From: Helicobacter cetorum
Lineage (GTDB): Bacteria; Campylobacterota; Campylobacteria; Campylobacterales; UBA6016
Length of the DNA stretch: 44,460 nt
NCBI GenBank assembly: GCA_022729705.1
Contig: DZAX01000017.1
Span: 1-44,460, forward strand
Direction of reading: 5' to 3'
This document shows, in pieces, positions 41,347-44,460 of the stretch; position 1 is the first letter of the stretch, and every line of letters begins with the position of its first letter. The translations under genes were made by a program, and so were the position numbers. Under the pieces are notes generated by a model that saw nothing but the letters and a program-made list of their open reading frames with translations, ran no database searches and was not told the origin of the DNA.

Positions 41347-42359
41347 GAACAGAAAATGTCGTGGCGCTAACGCACGGGGAGCTCAAAACATCGCCCGCTA
41401 TAGCGTATTTCAAAGACATAAAACTAAACTTTTTGCAAATAAATAGAGGCGATTTATTTATCGCCATAAATCCAAGCGAAATCAAAAAAGCCCTCTATAA
41501 CGGCGCATACGGCGTAATTTACGACTCTGAGGAGATAGATCCAAGTGATCAAGAGGTTGCGTTTATCAAGGTTAGAGACGTCGGCGTCGCCGCCTTTAAT
41601 CTTGGTAGATATGAGCTTCTCAAAAAAAGCCTTAGATTTATCAGCGTAGACAAAGTTACGCTAGAGATTATCAAGAAAATTTCAAAGTCAAAATCTGTAG
41701 AGTTTGTAGATAAAGAGGATATAAGAACTCTGTTTTGCCTTCTTAGAAACGACGACGCTTCTATAGTGTTTGGGAGTGATGAAGAGTTTTTGTATGAACT
41801 AACTACGGACGCTATTGAGAACTTCTTAGCCCCAAAAGATTGCAAACTTACAATAACCAGCTCCACACTTTTTGAGAGCATCATCTTTGTGGACGGGGTA
41901 AGCTCTCGTGTAAAACTACCTGAGTTTCAGCTAAAATATCTAGAAAACGCTATGAATATTTTAAAAGGATTAGACGTTGCGTTTGATCTAGCTTCTTTGA
42001 CGTTTACCGATTTTTTTGAGCCTATTTTTGTGGATAATCATCTATATTCTAAAGAGTTTGGTAAGACTTCAAAGGTTGTTATTTTTGCCAAATACCTAGA
42101 CGCACAGTTTTTAAAAGAGACCTTGCAATATGTAATCAAAAATACAAAATGGGCGCAAACTCTTTATGTGCTTCCTATCTCTTTGCAAAAAATTGAAGAC
42201 AAAGACGTAATTGTCACGCTCTACGGCTCCGAGCGCGAGCTATGCAATATACTGGAAGAAAACGAGTTCAACTTTGCTTTTGTGGTGGACGGCGACAAGG
42301 ACAAACTAATCAAAGAGAGGAAAATCGGCTCTGTTTGCGCGCTTAACTTTAACGAATAG
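41343..42359 (+). CDS. MurF N-terminal-like protein without an ATP-binding domain
   Basis: The 338-residue protein begins with a MurE/MurF-like substrate-domain pattern: INRGDLFIAINPSEIKKALYN and GAYGVIYDSEEI resemble the G-D-L-F-x-A-x-x-G...G-A-x-x-V segment of Mur ligases. The P-loop GxxGKT of the ligase centre is absent, and the rest shows no known motif. Thus it is unlikely to be a peptidoglycan ligase. A gene of unknown function follows metG at this place in Campylobacter as well, which I take to be the same. It ends the operon. The assignment to the Mur-like fold is by eye and moderate. Confidence 0.6.
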   Translation: MRTENVVALTHGELKTSPAIAYFKDIKLNFLQINRGDLFIAINPSEIKKALYNGAYGVIYDSEEIDPSDQEVAFIKVRDVGVAAFNLGRYELLKKSLRFISVDKVTLEIIKKISKSKSVEFVDKEDIRTLFCLLRNDDASIVFGSDEEFLYELTTDAIENFLAPKDCKLTITSSTLFESIIFVDGVSSRVKLPEFQLKYLENAMNILKGLDVAFDLASLTFTDFFEPIFVDNHLYSKEFGKTSKVVIFAKYLDAQFLKETLQYVIKNTKWAQTLYVLPISLQKIEDKDVIVTLYGSERELCNILEENEFNFAFVVDGDKDKLIKERKIGSVCALNFNE

Positions 42360-42502
42360 CGTTTTATGTATGCAAAAATAGGTGAAAATCAAAAAAAAGA
42401 GTCAGATGCGCTTTATTTGGATTTTCGACGCTTAGCGTAAGCACTCCAAGCTATTGTCATAAGGCAAAAGTTTGAAGCGCTATTTCTCAAAATTTTACAC
42501 TG

Positions 42503-43699
42503 TTATCCGCGCTTAAGTCCAATAGCCTTTTGTATCATCTGATCAGCCGTTGTTATTACCCTTGCGTTTGCCGTGTACGCTTTTTCTGTAATGATTAGGT
42601 TTGTCATCGCCTCTGCTAGCGACACGTTGCTTGATTCAAGAGTGTTTCCTAGTATTTTACCCTCTTGAATTACGGCGCCGTTTGCGTCTTTGTAAAAAAT
42701 GGCTTGACCGCTGTTTTCTGAGACTGAAAATATAGTGTCGCTTACTTTGCCAAGACCTTGTTGGTTTTGGAAGTGAAAGAGCGGTATTTGCGCGACTATT
42801 TGACTAAATCCGTTATCAAATCCTGCAACTACTACGCCGTTTTGGTCTACATTGTAGGCTGTTAGATTTCCCTCTCTTACCGCCGGAACAGCGGGAGTGT
42901 CTACGTATGAGACTCTAGCCGTATAGTTTCCGGGTACAACGACAACTTTATTGTTTTCATCTCTAATATCCCATGTAAAAGTCTGCTCGCCCGCTTTTCT
43001 TGTGTCACGTATGAGTGTGTTTATCACATTTCCGTTTGAGTCTAGTATCTCTACTTTTGACGCAGCTTCTTTTGGTATGGTATATGTGATGTCAACCGAG
43101 CTGTTTTTTACGGTGACCGCTATATCCGGCGTTATGGTCTTCATTACCGCCGCTTTTGCGGGAAACCCTGGGTGAGTTAGGTTGCTTGGTAGATTAAGCG
43201 GTACTTGCGCCGCCGGATCTGTAAGCATATTTTTTGGCGCAACCGATGTAGCTAGCACACTTCCGCCGCCTTTGCCGTCTATCGTCATATTACCGCTGTA
43301 AGTTCCTACTAGCTTGTTTCCCGAGCCGTTTGTCACATCGCCGTTGGCGTCTACATAAAAAGCGCCCGCTTTGGTAAACAAAAGATTCTGTGTATTTTCA
43401 GGATCTTGTATTCCAAACCAGCCATTGCCGCCAATAGCCAAGTCAAGGGGTCTGTCTGTTGGCTGAAAGCTTCCCTGATTTTGACTAAGAGCCGTCGTTT
43501 GCGCAGTAACGCCAACGCCAAACTCATCCGCTCCGGTTAACAATACATTGGAAACCTCAGAGGACAAAAGAGTCGCAAACTCCGGCGTAGAAGAGCGAAA
43601 ACCTACGGTGTTGACGTTTGAGATATTATTACTCCAAACGTCCATACCAAACTGCTGTGATTTGGCGCCGCCAACGCCTGTATAAAAAGATGCCATCAT
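42503..43699 (-). CDS. flgE: Flagellar hook protein FlgE-like
   Basis: The 398-residue protein starts with the hook/rod motif FYTGVGGAKSQQFGMDVWSN and NISNVNTVGF, contains LDLAIGGNGWFGI, and ends with SNVSLAEAMTNLIITEKAY and NARVITTADQM, the helical D0 ends of the FlgE/FlgF/FlgG family. Two ATGs are adjacent at the start (43699 and 43696), and the AAGGAA spacing suits either. Residues about 203-267 (DSNGNVINTL...GEQTFTWDIRD...GNYTARVSY) form an Ig-like domain similar to the adjacent FlgD. C. jejuni has flgD-flgE in the same order. The protein is shorter than major hook subunits, so it could be a minor or accessory hook protein. Confidence 0.85.
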   Translation of the reverse strand: MMASFYTGVGGAKSQQFGMDVWSNNISNVNTVGFRSSTPEFATLLSSEVSNVLLTGADEFGVGVTAQTTALSQNQGSFQPTDRPLDLAIGGNGWFGIQDPENTQNLLFTKAGAFYVDANGDVTNGSGNKLVGTYSGNMTIDGKGGGSVLATSVAPKNMLTDPAAQVPLNLPSNLTHPGFPAKAAVMKTITPDIAVTVKNSSVDITYTIPKEAASKVEILDSNGNVINTLIRDTRKAGEQTFTWDIRDENNKVVVVPGNYTARVSYVDTPAVPAVREGNLTAYNVDQNGVVVAGFDNGFSQIVAQIPLFHFQNQQGLGKVSDTIFSVSENSGQAIFYKDANGAVIQEGKILGNTLESSNVSLAEAMTNLIITEKAYTANARVITTADQMIQKAIGLKRG

Positions 43700-43709
43700 G
43701 GTAAGTTCC

Positions 43710-44372
43710 TTAAAATATCTCTTTTATTGTTGTAACGTCTACATATTTATTTCCGACTTTGAAGTATGCCTTAGCGCCGTCAACTTTGATGGACTCTATC
43801 GGATATGTTCCTATTTTGCTTGTCGCTGTGGAGCCGTCTGTGCCTGTGTAGCTCACTTTTGCAGTATATATGCCGTCAGCCATAGTCTCGCCTGACGTGT
43901 TTGTGCCGTCCCACCTGATGTTGTATACGCCGGCCGCTTGCGCGCTTGAACTGTATGTTTGTATTACGTTTCCAACAGAGTCTGTGATACTTACAACAGA
44001 GCTTGTCGTGCTTACTGGTAGATATACGTCAAAAGCACCCGCTTTACCGTTTGATAGAGCGATAGAGCTTAATCCGGTATCAGCCGTTTTGCCAATCGTG
44101 GACGCTAGGGAGAAGTTGGCAGACGTTTGGAATGCTTTTGTCATATTCTCCATCGCATCTTTTGTCGCGTTTTGCGCCTCAAGAGCTGAGAGTTGACTTG
44201 TTTGAGTTAACATCTTATCGGAATCCATCGGGCTTGTCGGGTCTTGATATTTTAGCTCCACCAAAAGAAGTTTCATAAAATCTTGTGATTTTAGCTCTGC
44301 TTTTGGATTTGAGGCTGTTGTATTAGAAGAACTGCTTACCGTTGTGCTTGTATTTGTTATTGCTGAGGACAT
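43710..44372 (-). CDS. flgD: Flagellar hook assembly scaffold FlgD
   Basis: The 220-residue protein has a Ser/Thr/Asn-rich start, the FlgD N-terminal motif QDFMKLLLVELKYQDPTSPM and LSALEAQNA, then a FlgD-type Ig/tudor region (about 115-180) with DSVGNVIQTY, NIRWDGTNTSG and DGIYTAKVSY. FlgD caps the growing hook and guides FlgE polymerisation, then is released. It precedes flgE by 10 bases and follows a gene whose end is at the window edge. A short GGAG ribosome site lies before the ATG. Confidence 0.95.
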   Translation of the reverse strand: MSSAITNTSTTVSSSSNTTASNPKAELKSQDFMKLLLVELKYQDPTSPMDSDKMLTQTSQLSALEAQNATKDAMENMTKAFQTSANFSLASTIGKTADTGLSSIALSNGKAGAFDVYLPVSTTSSVVSITDSVGNVIQTYSSSAQAAGVYNIRWDGTNTSGETMADGIYTAKVSYTGTDGSTATSKIGTYPIESIKVDGAKAYFKVGNKYVDVTTIKEIF

Positions 44373-44408
44373 TGTATGCTCCTATTGTGTATGTTTAATT
44401 ATTACGTG

Positions 44409-44460
44409 TCAAGTTTCACCACGTTGTACCATTCCATTCAAAGCAATAGCATAAAACTCA
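44409..44460 (-). CDS. C-terminal end of an upstream gene, possibly fliK
   Basis: The minus-strand frame entering from the window edge ends EFYAIALNGMVQRGET and stops at 44409-44411, 36 bases before flgD. In C. jejuni fliK (hook-length control) lies directly before flgD, and FliK C-terminal domains may end in such a short polar tail, so this is the likely identity. Only 16 residues are visible, so this is position-based inference. Confidence 0.35.
   Translation of the reverse strand, partial: EFYAIALNGMVQRGET

Noticed and set aside
42360-42502. A terminator or small gene between the MurF-like gene and flgE
   Set aside because: Only weak imperfect pairing (GCGCTT with AAGCGC) was seen, without a T-run, and no open frame with a ribosome site.

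Overview
The window reads as ordinary chromosome of a Campylobacterota (Epsilonproteobacteria) bacterium, closer to the free-living Sulfurimonas/Sulfuricurvum type than to a reduced host-adapted genome. The assignment rests on gene order. The runs lysA-HAD-pheA-hisC-fliF-fliG-fliH-dxs, ferredoxin-ndk-YceD-rpmF-plsX-fabH beside a peroxiredoxin, slt-mobB-fbp-small protein-metG, and flgD-flgE match arrangements I know from Campylobacter jejuni. The four-subunit pyruvate:ferredoxin oxidoreductase and AT-rich codon use also fit. No phage, insertion-sequence transposase, rRNA, tRNA or CRISPR array was seen.

Layout. 1-1767 is a decayed accessory patch: a small hypothetical gene, an mntA-type antitoxin broken by short repeats, an intact HepT-like toxin gene and a stub of a RelB/DinJ-like antitoxin. 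1768-4451 (minus) holds comEC and dnaB. 4579-5731 (minus) holds a solitary cytosine-C5 DNA methyltransferase running into a vsr remnant. 5838-6959 is dnaJ. 7285-11189 (minus) is a two-gene signalling operon (multi-PAS hybrid histidine kinase, then a receiver-PAS-GGDEF diguanylate cyclase). 11348-14502 is porCDAB. 14568-14992 is a broken DUF4160 gene beside an intact DUF2442 gene. 15071-17913 is panB-ruvB-AI-2E family transporter. 18101-27717 is lysA followed by a tightly packed, partly overlapping operon that mixes amino-acid synthesis (pheA, hisC), flagellar basal body (fliF, fliG, fliH) and isoprenoid synthesis (dxs). 27800-28402 (minus) is a 2-Cys peroxiredoxin, 28530-29702 metK, 29773-30027 a 2[4Fe-4S] ferredoxin, then ndk, yceD, rpmF, plsX and fabH. 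33808-35722 is yggT and a soluble lytic transglycosylase, facing a lipoprotein gene. 36257-42359 is an operon of an unknown coiled-coil protein, mobB, fbp, a Cys/His-rich small protein, metG and a MurF-like protein. 42503-44460 (minus) is a flagellar hook operon (probable fliK end, flgD, flgE-like).

The most interesting signal is not a gene. Most sizeable intergenic gaps carry copies or fragments of one modular element of up to four hairpins in a fixed order: hairpin 0, hairpin 1 followed by TAGC, hairpin 2, hairpin 3 with a GGGC-TTT-GCCC core, then a tail like GCGTAACATC. Hairpin arms differ between copies in compensating pairs, while loops and linkers stay the same. In hairpin 3 some differences become G-U wobbles in one orientation only. 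This suggests selection on a folded single strand (RNA or ssDNA). One element end appears to supply the -10 box of lysA, and the stop codon of dxs lies inside another copy.

A second theme is decay of defence or toxin-antitoxin modules. Three toxin-antitoxin-like loci and one vsr gene each have one part broken while a neighbouring part survives.
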